Shown here: piece after piece, positions 1-10,514 of the stretch
Layout of the letters: every line of letters begins with the position of its first letter
How positions within the stretch are numbered: the stretch's first letter is position 1
Origin: Gamsiella multidivaricata
Lineage: Eukaryota; Mortierellomycota; Mortierellomycetes; Mortierellales; Mortierellaceae
Direction: 5' to 3'
DNA: 64,000 nucleotides
Assembly: GCF_025024155.1 (NCBI RefSeq)
Contig: NW_026251734.1
Span: 1-64,000 of the forward strand
Notes under the pieces: generated by a model
The model's database searches: none
What the model was told of the DNA's origin: nothing
Seen by the model: the letters and a program-made list of their open reading frames with translations, nothing else
Translations under genes and position numbers: made by a program

Positions 1-18
1 AGCGTAGTATGGGTACGC

Positions 19-1287
19 TTATTCCTCATCACCGCTGTCATCGACGCGCTGCTTCTTTTCCGTGCTATCCTCGTCTTCTGCAGCTCTCTTCTTCAATCCC
101 TTCATCTTGCGAGTTTGGATCTTATCAAAGTCCTGCTTGCCCAAGTGAATACGGCCAACAGTATCGCCCATCTCGTCTCTGCTGATGTTCTTCTTCTTCT
201 TAGGCTTGAGCTCCTTGGGCACCCTGAGCGATTGCTTCCAGACATCGGGCTTGGCCTCCATGATGCGGCCAAAGGTCATGTCCATGCTAGGTCCCATCTC
301 CACCAATTCGATCCTTGGCAATTTCACGCCAGATCTCTTCAGGACAATCGTGTATGTGCGCAGGTAGATCTTGCCGGGCTTGCCCTCTGAAGTCATGGGG
401 CCAGCCGTTACCGAAATTACATATTCCAGTCCAGCCAATGCAACCCTGTCGACCGTCTGTCCGTGATAGAAGTCCAGCAGCATTGACTTGAACATAATGT
501 AGTTGGGGTTCTGGTCCCACATGTCTCCGTTGAACAAAAAGCATGGCTTCATTCCAATGGCGCTTTTGGGAGTCTATTTGTAGTATCAAGTATAAGAAAC
601 AGAGGATTAATGATATGTCCTGTCTGATTCAATTGCTTCTGTGCGATAACTGAAGTTGTTAGAGATGACTTGCCTTAAAGTCCCTCATGGGGGCACCATG
701 CTCGACTGAAACTTCGATCATATCCAAGAGTTGATGGTCAAACATACGAGCAAAAGTCAGGGTGTGGGGGCGCTTCTTCGAGTGAGTTCCAATGACAAAT
801 AGCGAGGCGTCATTCTTTTGAGAGAAAAACTGCAGGTTGGATTGGTCTTCGAAGGGATGGATCTGATTTTTCTTTGTAAAATTGACGGCATAGGGCTTCT
901 TGAGCATGTACTATTGTAGCATTACAGAATGGACATGAAGGTAAGTACGAAGATACCGGATGCACAGACGACATCGAGATAAAGGATGTATAACTTACAA
1001 GATCAGCAAGCATATCATTGACGGTCTGGCTGGTTTGGCTTCCACGGATGAAGATGGCGGTCTTGATGTTCTCCTCTGTCTTAGCTTCTCTGTTCTTCAA
1101 GACTCGCTTTACGCGAGCGTTTCTTGGGGTACTATAGTACAAGATCCAGGTCAAGATAGAAACATTCGGTAGTTAGATACAGTCGACATGTGTTTCCAGG
1201 CAGGGCAGATAGTTTAATTGTTGCTGTCGTAAGGAATAGAAAGAGGCAAACAGAGGTAGAGAAATAGACTCACATTGTTCGCAGCAT
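19..1287 (-). CDS. RPF2: Ribosome production factor 2 (Brix domain)
   Basis: Rpf2 works with Rrs1 to load the 5S RNP (5S rRNA, L5, L11) into the pre-60S particle in the nucleolus. Exons on the minus strand are 1287-1274, 1131-999, 910-674 and 573-19. They join in phase to give 312 residues, normal for the family. The start MLRT is encoded by a 14-nt first exon and matches the usual Rpf2 N-terminus. The Brix domain covers about residues 28-235, with KTAIFIRG, FTKKNQIHPFED and the C-terminal GRIHLGKQDF visible. The tail is lysine-rich and acidic (KKRAAEDEDS), typical of a nucleolar protein. Intron 3 (673-574) starts with GCAAGT, a GC-AG intron; no GT site keeps the frame there. The next gene is divergent, about 820 bp away. 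Confidence 0.93.
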
Positions 1288-2107
1288 GGCTGTGTAGTTG
1301 GTGTTTGCGTGAGGGTGGTACAATGGGCAAGGCGGATGGAGGTCAAGCAAGCAGGCACCAGGACTTCATTGACATCACAAAAAAAAAAAAAAAAAGGTAA
1401 ACACGCGAAATAACAACAGTCACTTTACCAAAAAAAGGGCTTGGTTCAAACCCTATTGGATTCACGATCGGCATCACATCGCTGCATTCCTCGTGTGTCA
1501 GCACTATCGTGCACCACGTGAAATACATAGCTTGGACACACCCAAAGTAGACTATTCGTGCTCTGCACATCCATCTCTCGCTGAGCACTCGTTAAGAACG
1601 AGCACTGACGAACTTGATACGATACCTCACCGAGTGTTTTAGTCCGCTATATCCATCATGCCCACTGATACCACGGCTGGTGGTATTCAATTCCTTTGCT
1701 GCCGCACTCCTTCGAGATCTTACAATAAAGGCAGTGGCGAATTGAGCATGCGCTGCGAACATGTCGATATGAAATAGATGGTACCGCCCGAAGCGCAACC
1801 GACATGCGCAGCTTTTTTATTAGAGCTGGAGGGGTGCTTTGATATGTCGTTTTCCGCTCAATTGCTCGCCCTTCATCCTCTCCGGGTTCTCACCCCACCC
1901 CACCCAAAGGAATAAAATCAAAATTGGCTGCGTCTTAGCATCTGCAGGCACGCTCGTGTGAAACGTTGAGCCGACTCTTTCATCACTCAGCCGATCGTCT
2001 CTTGGCACAACTCCACATTCAATCATCCCCATCTTCCTGTTCACCATCTACTTACACATCCTCACATTGTCCTTTCAGTTCTTGACCGCGCCCATTTTCT
2101 CCTCGAA
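1288..2107. other. Divergent intergenic region with poly-A tract
   Basis: This is the shared upstream region of RPF2 (leftward) and the DP1/TB2 gene (rightward). It holds a run of about 17 A near 1379-1395. The last 60 bases before the rightward ATG are pyrimidine-rich, as expected of a fungal 5' leader. No coding or RNA gene was recognised. Confidence 0.6.
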
Positions 2108-3802
2108 ATGGCGTCCTTCCCCCGCGCCAAAGTAGACTCGTCCACCCAGACGGACCCTCCCCTACCCTTCACGGCGCTCCTCGACCGAACCCTCGACAGG
2201 GTCGAGGCCACCGTTCCCCTGAACCTCTCCTCCATAACCTTCTACATCCGCCGCCACCATCTCTCGCGGATAGAGCAGATCGAAGCCCTCCTCTCCGAAA
2301 ACTTCTTCTTCAAAGCCGTCCTCTTCCGTATCGGTCTCCGACCCCAACACATCTTCTCCTTCCTCTGTCTCCTCACCCTCTACGGCTGCCGCCAACTCTA
2401 CCGTCGGAGCGTCTATCTCACCACCAACCTCTGTGCGGTCGCCTACCCAGCCTACTGCTCCATCAAAACCATCAACAGCGAGCCCATTGCCCCTCCGCGC
2501 GGTCTCGGCCTCGAACCAACAGAGTATGGCCCCCTCTACTCTGCCCGCCGACCCAATAGCACTTACAGCAGCAGCGGCAGCATCCGGTCCGGTCGGCAGC
2601 GCTCGCGAAGACAGCGTAACAGGATGAGTAACTCCATGAACGAGGACTCGATGCAGAGCAGCAACTCCTACAGCAGCAGCCAAGAGGACTTTGACGACAG
2701 CCGACGTTCAGAGGCCTCTTCTTGGGGCCGACCATCGGACTATTCCAACTACTCAGAGGACAATATCACCTCGACCAGTTACTCTGGCTCCATGACAGTC
2801 GAGGAAAAGATGAAGCAAAGGATGCGCCGTCGATGGGCCAAGTTTTCGCAGACACGCAAGGACAAGGCAACGCGACAATGGCTCGCCTACTGGAGCATCT
2901 ACGGAACCGTCCAAGTGATCGATACATGGTCGTCATTCCTGCTCGACTGGATCCCGGGTTACAATCTCGGCAAGCTCTTGTTCCTCTGGTGGGCTCAACG
3001 CCGTGGCGCCACACTCGTCTTCGATTACTTCCAACCACTGATCCAGTCTAAGAACAAGGATGGCCGTGAAGTCGCCCGGAAGCCTAGCAACCGCAGTCTG
3101 AACTCGGAAATGTCGCGTCATGAACGTGGCGGTTCGTCAGGTGGACCTAGCGGATCGAGACCTACAAGTATTCAGATGCTACCTTCGGCCTTGGCGCAGC
3201 AACACCAGCAGCAACACCAGCAGTACCAGCAGCAGCAGCCACAATATCAACAGCAACAGTTCGAGCAGCAGTTCTATGGCAAGGGTGGTGCTTCACGCAG
3301 AGACACGGCTACGTTTCGCGATCTGAACCAGGGTCGTCGCAGGAGAGAGGATTACTACGAGGACGAGGAAGACGAGAACGACTTTCATGACCATCGCAAT
3401 TATCAACAGCAGTTCATTCGGGACCAACAAAAGCAGCATCAGCAGCCGTTGGATCTCCGCCGCGAATTGATGAACAGCTCACCTCACGATTCCGGTGCCT
3501 TTGCAGAGACACCCTTGTTCGAGTCGGCCGAGAGTGTCTGGAGTGCACCACCTATTTCGACGAGCATGTTGGCCGTAGACGATATCGGTGGTATGACTAG
3601 AATGGCGACACACAGTAATAATGCCACGCCTACGCCTATGTCTGTCCAGGAACAGTATCTTCGTCTGCATCAAGTTCATCAACAACAGCAGCAAGCGCAG
3701 AAGTCACTGCAGCCCCTGTCCCAGGATGCCAATTCTTACGCCGTAGCTTCAACCATCCACTGGAACCCATCGACATCAACCAGCGCTACATCCACGGACT
3801 AA
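2108..3802 (+). CDS. TB2/DP1/HVA22 (REEP/Yop1) family membrane protein with split domain
   Basis: Proteins of this family are ER hairpin proteins that shape tubular membranes. The single exon encodes 564 residues, much longer than Yop1 (about 180). The first half of the family domain lies around residues 85-125 (hydrophobic stretch, then AYPAYCSIKTI). The second half is at about 255-313 (QWLAYWSIYGTVQVIDTW, then GYNLGKLLFLWW and RGATLVFDYF). The two halves are separated by about 130 residues rich in Ser, Asn and Arg, which is unusual. The C-terminal 250 residues are low complexity with Gln runs and an acidic patch. The ATG at 2108 follows a pyrimidine-rich leader and no upstream in-frame start looks better. 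The family call is firm; function in membrane curvature is inferred. Confidence 0.85.
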   Translation: MASFPRAKVDSSTQTDPPLPFTALLDRTLDRVEATVPLNLSSITFYIRRHHLSRIEQIEALLSENFFFKAVLFRIGLRPQHIFSFLCLLTLYGCRQLYRRSVYLTTNLCAVAYPAYCSIKTINSEPIAPPRGLGLEPTEYGPLYSARRPNSTYSSSGSIRSGRQRSRRQRNRMSNSMNEDSMQSSNSYSSSQEDFDDSRRSEASSWGRPSDYSNYSEDNITSTSYSGSMTVEEKMKQRMRRRWAKFSQTRKDKATRQWLAYWSIYGTVQVIDTWSSFLLDWIPGYNLGKLLFLWWAQRRGATLVFDYFQPLIQSKNKDGREVARKPSNRSLNSEMSRHERGGSSGGPSGSRPTSIQMLPSALAQQHQQQHQQYQQQQPQYQQQQFEQQFYGKGGASRRDTATFRDLNQGRRRREDYYEDEEDENDFHDHRNYQQQFIRDQQKQHQQPLDLRRELMNSSPHDSGAFAETPLFESAESVWSAPPISTSMLAVDDIGGMTRMATHSNNATPTPMSVQEQYLRLHQVHQQQQQAQKSLQPLSQDANSYAVASTIHWNPSTSTSATSTD

Positions 3803-4179
3803 GTCCTCTCCTTAGCACTCATTGAATGACCCTATAATATCCCTCCCTTCTCATCTCTCACTCGCTCCATCCCTCCCTCTTCGATTGTACAATTCTTGCC
3901 ATAACACACTGAGAACCGCCTTCTCTAGCTACAATAAGAATAAAAAAAAAAAAAAGGCTCATCCTAATGCAAACCATATCATCCTCCGAGATTCTGACTA
4001 TGCCTACTTCTTTAATGCCGAATATGATCTGTGGGCCGTAAATTCGTAAATAGGACACTATGAGTCCCTAGCCTGCCGTACCAACTCCTCTGGCGGATGT
4101 CTATTCCATTTGACACAAACCCGTTTCCAAAAAAAATTAAAAAATTAAAAAATTAACAACAGCAACCGAGTGTTAGCTT
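3803..4179. other. Convergent 3' intergenic region
   Basis: This region lies between the ends of the DP1/TB2 gene and the oppositely oriented EMI1 gene. It contains T- and A-rich stretches (for example the A run near 3943-3955 and aaaaatt repeats near 4130-4155) that could serve 3'-end formation. No gene was seen. Confidence 0.6.
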
Positions 4180-4988
4180 TCATAAATCAACAAACAGGCA
4201 CGCCTCCCGATTGAACCCATACATGAAGTAATTTTTGACCAACAGCAGTACATACGTTCTTGCTATCCAGACATCCTCAGAGTTGGGCATCGCCCTCTTC
4301 TTCGCCCTGAGTTCCGCATCCCGTTTCTGGATCATGACCTGCGCGACCTGCGACGACTTGGTCTTAATGCTCAGACAGAATTTCAGGTGATCATATCGGT
4401 CCGCACAATCCTTGTATGTCCCGTAACGATAGTAGTTGCGGATATTTGATCCCAATGCTAGTTGTCAGGAAATCAGGGAAAAAAATCATAAAGGTCAGAA
4501 GTCTTCAATCAACTCAAGAATCCAACTGCCACTATCAAATACATATTTTTTTTTTCCCTAGAGGTGGCCTTACATGAGCACGCCGCAAGCTGGTTCATCG
4601 CATCCGAGACCTTGAACCGGTCAAAGATATCATCCGACGCCTTGTATTCGTCAAATTCCATCACCTGTGCCGGAAGCGAATGACGAGGCGCTGTAGCCAG
4701 GGCCTCGGGTGCGTACTCTGCCGGCGAGTTTCCCTGCACCTCTGGCTGTGTCTGTGCCTGTGCTTGAGTCTGCTGAATATGTATCTGAGGATCGGTTGCT
4801 GTTGCTACCGCCGCTGCTGCAGCTTCACTCACTGGTGCGGAGAGAGCTGGCACAGGTACAGGGGTTGGTGGTGCTGTTGCTGCTGCAGTGGGCGAAGCTG
4901 AGGATTCACCCTTGACTAATGAAGGCTGACTTGCGGATGTGTTTTCTTGTTGCTGTACCGGGACGGTTGATCTCGAAAACCAACCCAT
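4180..4988 (-). CDS. EMI1: Early meiotic induction protein 1-like (DUF3128)
   Basis: The family is named for yeast Emi1, needed for transcriptional induction of IME1; members are also linked to mitochondria. Exons are 4988-4574 and 4457-4180, giving 230 residues. The first ~110 residues are Ala/Pro/Gln-rich low complexity. The DUF3128 domain follows: the FDRFKVSDAMNQLAACS block, then NYYRYGTYKDCADRYDHLKFCL with the spaced cysteines of the family, then a Lys/Arg-rich helix and the conserved NSEDVW. The junction restores a serine codon with GTAAGG donor and TAG acceptor. The start MGWFSR is the first in-frame ATG. The family assignment is good; the biological role in this organism is unknown. 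Confidence 0.85.
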
Positions 4989-5113
4989 GGTCGCTTAGAA
5001 TTGACGTTGCTGATCGTTGTTGAGTTACTTTCCAAATGAGGTTCACATGAGAGATGTGTTTATAGTGCTCAAACAGTCACTTTTTAGGCTTTACTGGATC
5101 TACAAAGGATATT

Positions 5114-8100
5114 TTACAATGGCTCCGCATCTGGACGGTAGAGATGCAGGTTCAGAACCGTGGGCTGCAAGTGATATTGAATGATAGAGATAATGAATGG
5201 CTCAAACGGATGTGCAATAAACGTCGCAAATCGCTTTGACCGCATCATGCCGCCCGATCCTGTTCCCGTTGTTGCAGCCGCTGCGTTGTTGTTCGTGCCG
5301 ATAGTATTAGTTCCGCCAGTATTAATGATATTTCCATTCAATGCATTAATAGTATTATTGCTGACTCCAGCGGTATTATTGTTCGAGCTGTTGCTGACGC
5401 CGCCATTGCTGCTGCTACTGGTGCTGGTGCTGCTGATCATGCCTGGCTTGAATAAATGGATCTTGAACCTTAGCTCGCCGCTGCCACGAAGATAAAACTT
5501 GATCGGAAAGTCCTGGCACGGTCGTTGGCTATCACAATTGAAACGGTGGATATTATTAGCAAACGTCAGTTTTGCAGTTGAGCAGATTGGCGCCAGCGGA
5601 TATAATTACTGAAAAAGCGGCTTTACCGATCAGATGCGGATATAACTTTCTCGTCGTAGCTGAATAGGGCCTGATCGAGATATGGACTATCGCTCAGAGA
5701 CTGTGGGCTATAAGGAAGCACACAAAGAGATCGCTTTACCGCTTGGGCCGTTCTATTAAACACAAAGCAAAAAGGTTGATTGTTAATCGTATCTGCCGGG
5801 AACGCTGGACCGCCAAAAAGAGTCATCAAAGCAAGACAATACCCCCCGTTCCGTGCGTGCCTCATCCCGTACTGCGTCTTTTTCAAGTGGTCCTTGGCAT
5901 AAATGTTGTTGGAGCATGTGGATGAATAATGCCGTTTGCCCCTTCCAGCCGTCGTATACGCTGTGGCACAGAATTGGTCTGCCCATGCCTCGTATAGCCG
6001 CAGAAATTCCTCTGATGCGTTGTCGTATACTGCCAAGATCTCCGTAGTTCGGATGTCATAGAAGACAAAGAAAGCTGTTTGGTACGTACTATCCGCTTGC
6101 TATTGAGTGGAAGACCAAAGATCCATTGTAAATGACATGGTAAAGATTTAACTGCATGCCTGTACGAATAAAATAAATCACGGCCACATGCCCTTCCAAC
6201 AACGCAATCCAGTTTTCCAAACTTGATAAGCATAGTCGACTCGTCCAAGAACTGCATCCGCCACATAACCAGGTTTGCAAACTGCTGGAATGTCAGATGA
6301 AAGTGTCGCAGTGCAGCTCCCCTAATGGCGTGAATATTCCAACATGTATTAATAAGGTACAGAAGTTCCATGCAAGGCCTACTTTGCATATGGTAGTCAA
6401 ATGACATGCAAGTACTTACCCGTCATCAGCATTGAACGCCTTCCTGAATAGATGCGCCATCAATCGCTGTTTGATCCCGCTTATTGTTTGAGCGTGCGGC
6501 TATTAGACCCGGTTGAGTGAACGATTCGACTACATTAGTCATCAGGTCCGATCAGTCATGTCGCTGCGGAGGCAGAGTGAACCGCCAAAATGCTAGTAGG
6601 ACGCACCTCATCATAGTATGATTGATTGTATGCCATTTGTGAGATGTACGAGTAGTTGGCCTGATTAATCCTGGATGGAATGCCAATACTGCTGCTGGAA
6701 CTAGAGGGCACTTGGTGGTATGTTGCATCTGCAGAGAACTCTGCCATTGATGACATGGTTGGCGCGAGTGCAAAAGACTCGAATCGGTCCTTGGCCCTTG
6801 GATCACCCGATTCCTCATCCTTCAGACTGTATCCATGATGATAGAATGGCGAAGTGGATTTTATGGTTTGCTGTGCAATAAACTGTTCGTTGAAGTCACG
6901 ATATCGAGCCAGCACCAATTCGTCGTCGTCGTGGTTGAACCAGCCTATCCGATGAAGGTCAATTAATTTTCCATTGTTCTAAAAAGAATATGGCAGTAAA
7001 CGTAATCAGAGTAAGAACAATTGTCTTCGCTAAGCAATTGCCTCCTAAAATAATTTCGTCCGCATCGATCAATTAATACCTTGATATGGATGATCTGAAT
7101 GGCCTGACTCTGGATAAGCATGACGGCAAAGAGCGAGTCGTAGAGACTCACACCCGTATGATGAGCAATGGTGATGTACTCGTTTTTGAACTCCCGTTTG
7201 TCGATGATCTAGTCCAGATCCAGCGATTAAAAGCAATGGTCAGCATTCGATGCTCCAGACGAAACGAAATAGGTGTAATTGATCCCGTGGTGACAGTCGC
7301 CATTCCCGACAATCATTAGGACCAGGATTCGACCCCGCACCTTTCCTGTCACGAGTTCAATGACATAAAACACGACCGTGTCCAGGTTGGGTATACAATT
7401 GAGTGAGCATGGATACGCGCGACCGTCTGATGATACCCCTGTGCAAGGCGATACAGCGGCGACGATGATCTACAGATGAGAATTGCAGGCAGAAAACCTC
7501 GGTCAATTCAGCATGCATAAAAGAAGGCACATATCGCTCCTGCAAGAAAATGTTTGAGAGATTCGATCGATCGACCGATCGCGACAAAGGTGGTCTCCAA
7601 GAGGCAGTGCTACTTACAAAGCGCCCGTTCGCAGTCACCAAGCAAAAGTCCTTTGAGAGCATCTCAGACTCCTTCAGGACGACCGTCTCATGCTTCAACT
7701 CAAAGAAATCTTTGAAGTTAAGCGACTCTGCTGGGCGGTCCTCGGGTGGTCCTCCTGAGCCCTTGAAGCTATAGATGTGCACTGCTCGCTGGTTCTTTGA
7801 CATGCCTATTAAGTACTACATTGTCGCGATAAACAAAGAACAACCCCACGGGGCCAGTTTGGATTAGAAATCACCTTCTTAAATAAAACTCCGCAAAAGT
7901 GCTCCTTTGCCAAGGTTCGCAGGCGTGGAGAAATGCAGTTAAAAAAAAAAAAAAAAAAAGAAGCTGAAGGCAGTGGAGTACATACCTGTCCGCATGGCGT
8001 AAACTTTTTGAGGTTGGAAAATTGACAATCCACTCCGTGGATGGTAGTATTGGGGTAGATTGAACGGTAGAGTCTCCGGGAAGCAATCACTGAGGACTTG

Positions 8101-8204
8101 CCCCGGTTTACACCGAGTTCCCGTCCTCGCAGTGATGCCAGCAATGACTCTTTTGGTCGATGGATTTGAGGGATGCCAGCTGAGTAGGAATCGAACAAAT
8201 TCAT
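5114..8204 (-). CDS. DET1: DET1 (de-etiolated 1), CUL4-DDB1 ubiquitin ligase cofactor
   Basis: DET1 in plants and animals joins DDB1 (and DDA1, COP1 or COP10) in CUL4 ubiquitin ligases that control transcription factors. Nine exons on the minus strand join without a phase break: 8204-7986, 7815-7618, 7469-7341, 7208-7080, 6978-6607, 6499-6420, 6321-6188, 6074-5627 and 5528-5114. The product is 707 residues. Family blocks appear in order: FTPCGQYLIGMSKNQ near the N-terminus, the IIVAAV block, LYDSLFAVMLIQSQ, LHRIGWFNHDD, VMWRMQFLDE, FFVFYDIRTTEILAVYDN, SDSPYLDQALFSYDEK, PIKFYLRGSGEL and the C-terminal HPFEPFIIS. A Ser/Asn/Thr-rich insert of about 60 residues precedes that last block. The end of exon 7 has two possible donors (GTGGCC used here, GTGATT alternative), changing one or two residues. 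The start codon is the weakest point. Confidence 0.88.
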
Positions 8205-8850
8205 CGTCGCTTGGGACAGCAGATGGGTGAGTGGAAGAGGAAGAACTGAGGGCTCTCTCTATGTGTGTCTGTGGGATCTGGTCTGAGTTATAGGAAGAGG
8301 TTACTGAATGCAAGACATGCAAACAGCGAGGACAGGGGAGATGTAGAGGGAGGGGGGAGAGGCCAGGGAGTAGTGGAGCAAGCGAGGGATGAAGAGAGGC
8401 AAAGGCATGCAGCATGGTACTGAAAAATCGAGCGGCTCGACCAAAAGTGGCTTTGTCTCAATAGATCGCCTTTGCACAGCACTTCTAGTTGCCTAGTCCA
8501 GGAGCTGCCCTGCTCTGCCGTCCAAAGACAATACCGCTCCACATGTTCTCTTCCAGCATGCGCTCCTCGCACAAGCAGCTTGTATCACAACCAGATGAGA
8601 TTCGGTTGTTTGTAAAGATGTTTATTGTTACAGGGTGGAGAGTAGACATTCTGTTGTTGTCCAATAAAAGCGGGGATGCTGATACGATTCCTTGGTCATG
8701 GCTCGCCTTCTACCAAATATTCCTTTGCTTGTGCTGATTATATGATGAAGAGTCGTAATTGAGGCTCAACCTGAAATTGACGTTTACTGCTGCTGGGTCC
8801 GTGTGTAAAAAGGCGTCATAGTGCCCTCCCGACCCTTAGCTCCAGTTATA
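8205..8850. other. Intergenic region upstream of DET1 and downstream of SmG
   Basis: Purine-rich sequence (gggag/gagg) near 8330-8400 probably belongs to the DET1 leader or promoter. The remainder is AT-rich. No ORF here resembles a known protein. Confidence 0.55.
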
Positions 8851-9402
8851 CTAGTTCCCAGTCCTTTCTAGTGCCTCAAGAACGATTACGCTGTTACCAC
8901 GAAGAACCTAACGTAGCGATGAAGTTCAATGAGTGTTCGTTAATGAACACATCCTAATGATGGATGCCAATGAGCACTCGACGCTACATATCCGTTGGCA
9001 ATACGATGAGACTGATACATACAACCATGCCAATTGACGACTTCTCTGCAGGGTTAGTTTCCTCGACAGCCTCGTCCAAAACCAAGTTCATGAAGGGATC
9101 AAATCCCCGAAGAACTCCTGTGACCTTTCTGGAGCCGTTGAGCTGAACAAAGACACGCTTGTCCATGTACCTAAAGTGTCGCAGCGCATCAATTAAAGAT
9201 AAATGGTTGTTAGCCCCGACTTCAACTCTTATAGGTGCATCCAAGGTTTGCTCAAGCTGGACCGATGACTTTTAGCCAAAGACCGATGGCTCTGGTGCAG
9301 GCTTTGCATGATCGCAATCCAGATTCCAATCCAGCGGTTGTGTGATTCCGTGTTCCGCGAGTCATACTTCTTGAGCTCTGGTGTTGCTGCCTTGGCTGAC
9401 AT
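8851..9402 (-). CDS. SNRPG: Small nuclear ribonucleoprotein G (SmG)
   Basis: SmG is one of seven Sm proteins forming the ring on spliceosomal snRNAs. Exons are 9402-9368, 9170-9023 and 8907-8851, together 79 residues, the normal size. Sm motif 1 is visible as DKRVFVQLNGSRKVTGVLRG, followed by FDPFMNLVLDEAVE. Sm motif 2 comes across the last junction as IGMVV then LRGNSVIVLEALE. Donors are GTATGA and GTATGT; acceptors are TAG. The short N-terminus MSAKAATPELKK matches the family. The gene lies in the same orientation as DET1. Confidence 0.93.
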
Positions 9403-10514
9403 GTTGTATGGAGGGAAGAGTGTAGGTGATGCGCGAGGCGAGGATGCCGCGAAAATATTTCCATTATCACAAGATTCCTAGCCTAAACTACGTCAGAATA
9501 AGGGAATGGAATCACGTGATGAAGATGGTCAACTACCATTTTAAGAAAATACTGCCCTCGGTTGACCTGTACTTACTGATCTCAATTGGGGCGCGATAAC
9601 GGTTACCATTGACTGGCAGAGTGGATCTATCGATCATGTCGATATGATATCGAGCATCAAAAAGAATGCAGGAAGAGAGGATCATATAGAGCTGTCCATA
9701 GCGCGCGTTGATCTTTCGACGGAGCTGGTACCTCACCAGCAGGCGGTACATTTCCCTCTTCCCCACAGCACCATGAACAAAGAGCAGAAAGTGAGGTGCA
9801 GGCCTTTTTTTTTCCTTGTCTCTGCGATATTATGCTCGAAAAAAAGAAGGGATCTGCACAATGTTTACTCGTCCCATGGTCGACCTCATCCCCTGCACTC
9901 TTCTGAATTCCCGACAAGCGCGCGATTTTTATTTTCTGTTTTGTTGGTTGCTGGCGACAAAGAAAATCCCGCACTGGTTTGGGTTGGTGGCACCGAGCGC
10001 CAATCTACACTTTGGTGCACCAGTAGGCTCATGCATTCAAAATGCGCGCGTTTTCATATTTGCGGCATTTCTCCTATTCACAGATGAACAATGCTTCGTT
10101 ACCAACCATGTACAGTAGAGGCTCACAGGTTACCGTGGTGTTGTTTCCTACAAGCACAACTGTGAGGTAGGATCCAACTAACGCTCGGGGGTTGGGCGTG
10201 ACGATGGATTATGAGGCATTTTACAGTGACTTTGTGCCCAGTACGCGTATCTGACCTGGCGTTGCTGTCGGCTTTTGTGAATAAACGACGGTCGTCTCTT
10301 TGGAAAAGATATCGCTACGCAGCTGTCTCTTTTCTCTCCTTTTCTCTTCCAAGTCGTCGCTCTCCCTATTCCTGAGGCAGGACGCGCTTTCGACCAGGTT
10401 CTCCCATTCCCCACATTAATATCCGAGTGTCCACTTCACTTCTTCAATATAGTCGCGCACGCTCATCCTATCCCTCACGCGCTATTTACTCACAACTACT
10501 GACCCCTCTCAGTC
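9403..10514. other. Long divergent intergenic region, unexplained
   Basis: About 1.1 kb separates SmG from the rightward membrane-protein gene. A 77-codon minus-strand ORF (9766-9533) has a protein-like composition, but I recognise no family and no splice partners, so it is not called. From about 10300 the plus strand is C/T-rich, consistent with a promoter and leader for the gene at 10515. Confidence 0.5.

Noticed and set aside
2162..2683. 173-codon minus-strand ORF opposite the DP1/TB2 gene
   Set aside because: It lies wholly inside a confident plus-strand exon and its composition mirrors the opposite strand's codon pattern.
7440..7540. Apparent frameshift inside DET1 between the LTEVFCLQFSS reading and the IIVAAV block
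   Set aside because: The ERYVPSF...LQFSS stretch is intronic. Splicing 7618 to 7469 joins CLVTANGRF to IIVAAV in phase and matches DET1, so no frameshift is needed.
9533..9766. 77-codon minus-strand ORF between SmG and the membrane protein gene
   Set aside because: Composition is protein-like but there is no recognisable family, no splice partner and no leader signal, so it was not called.
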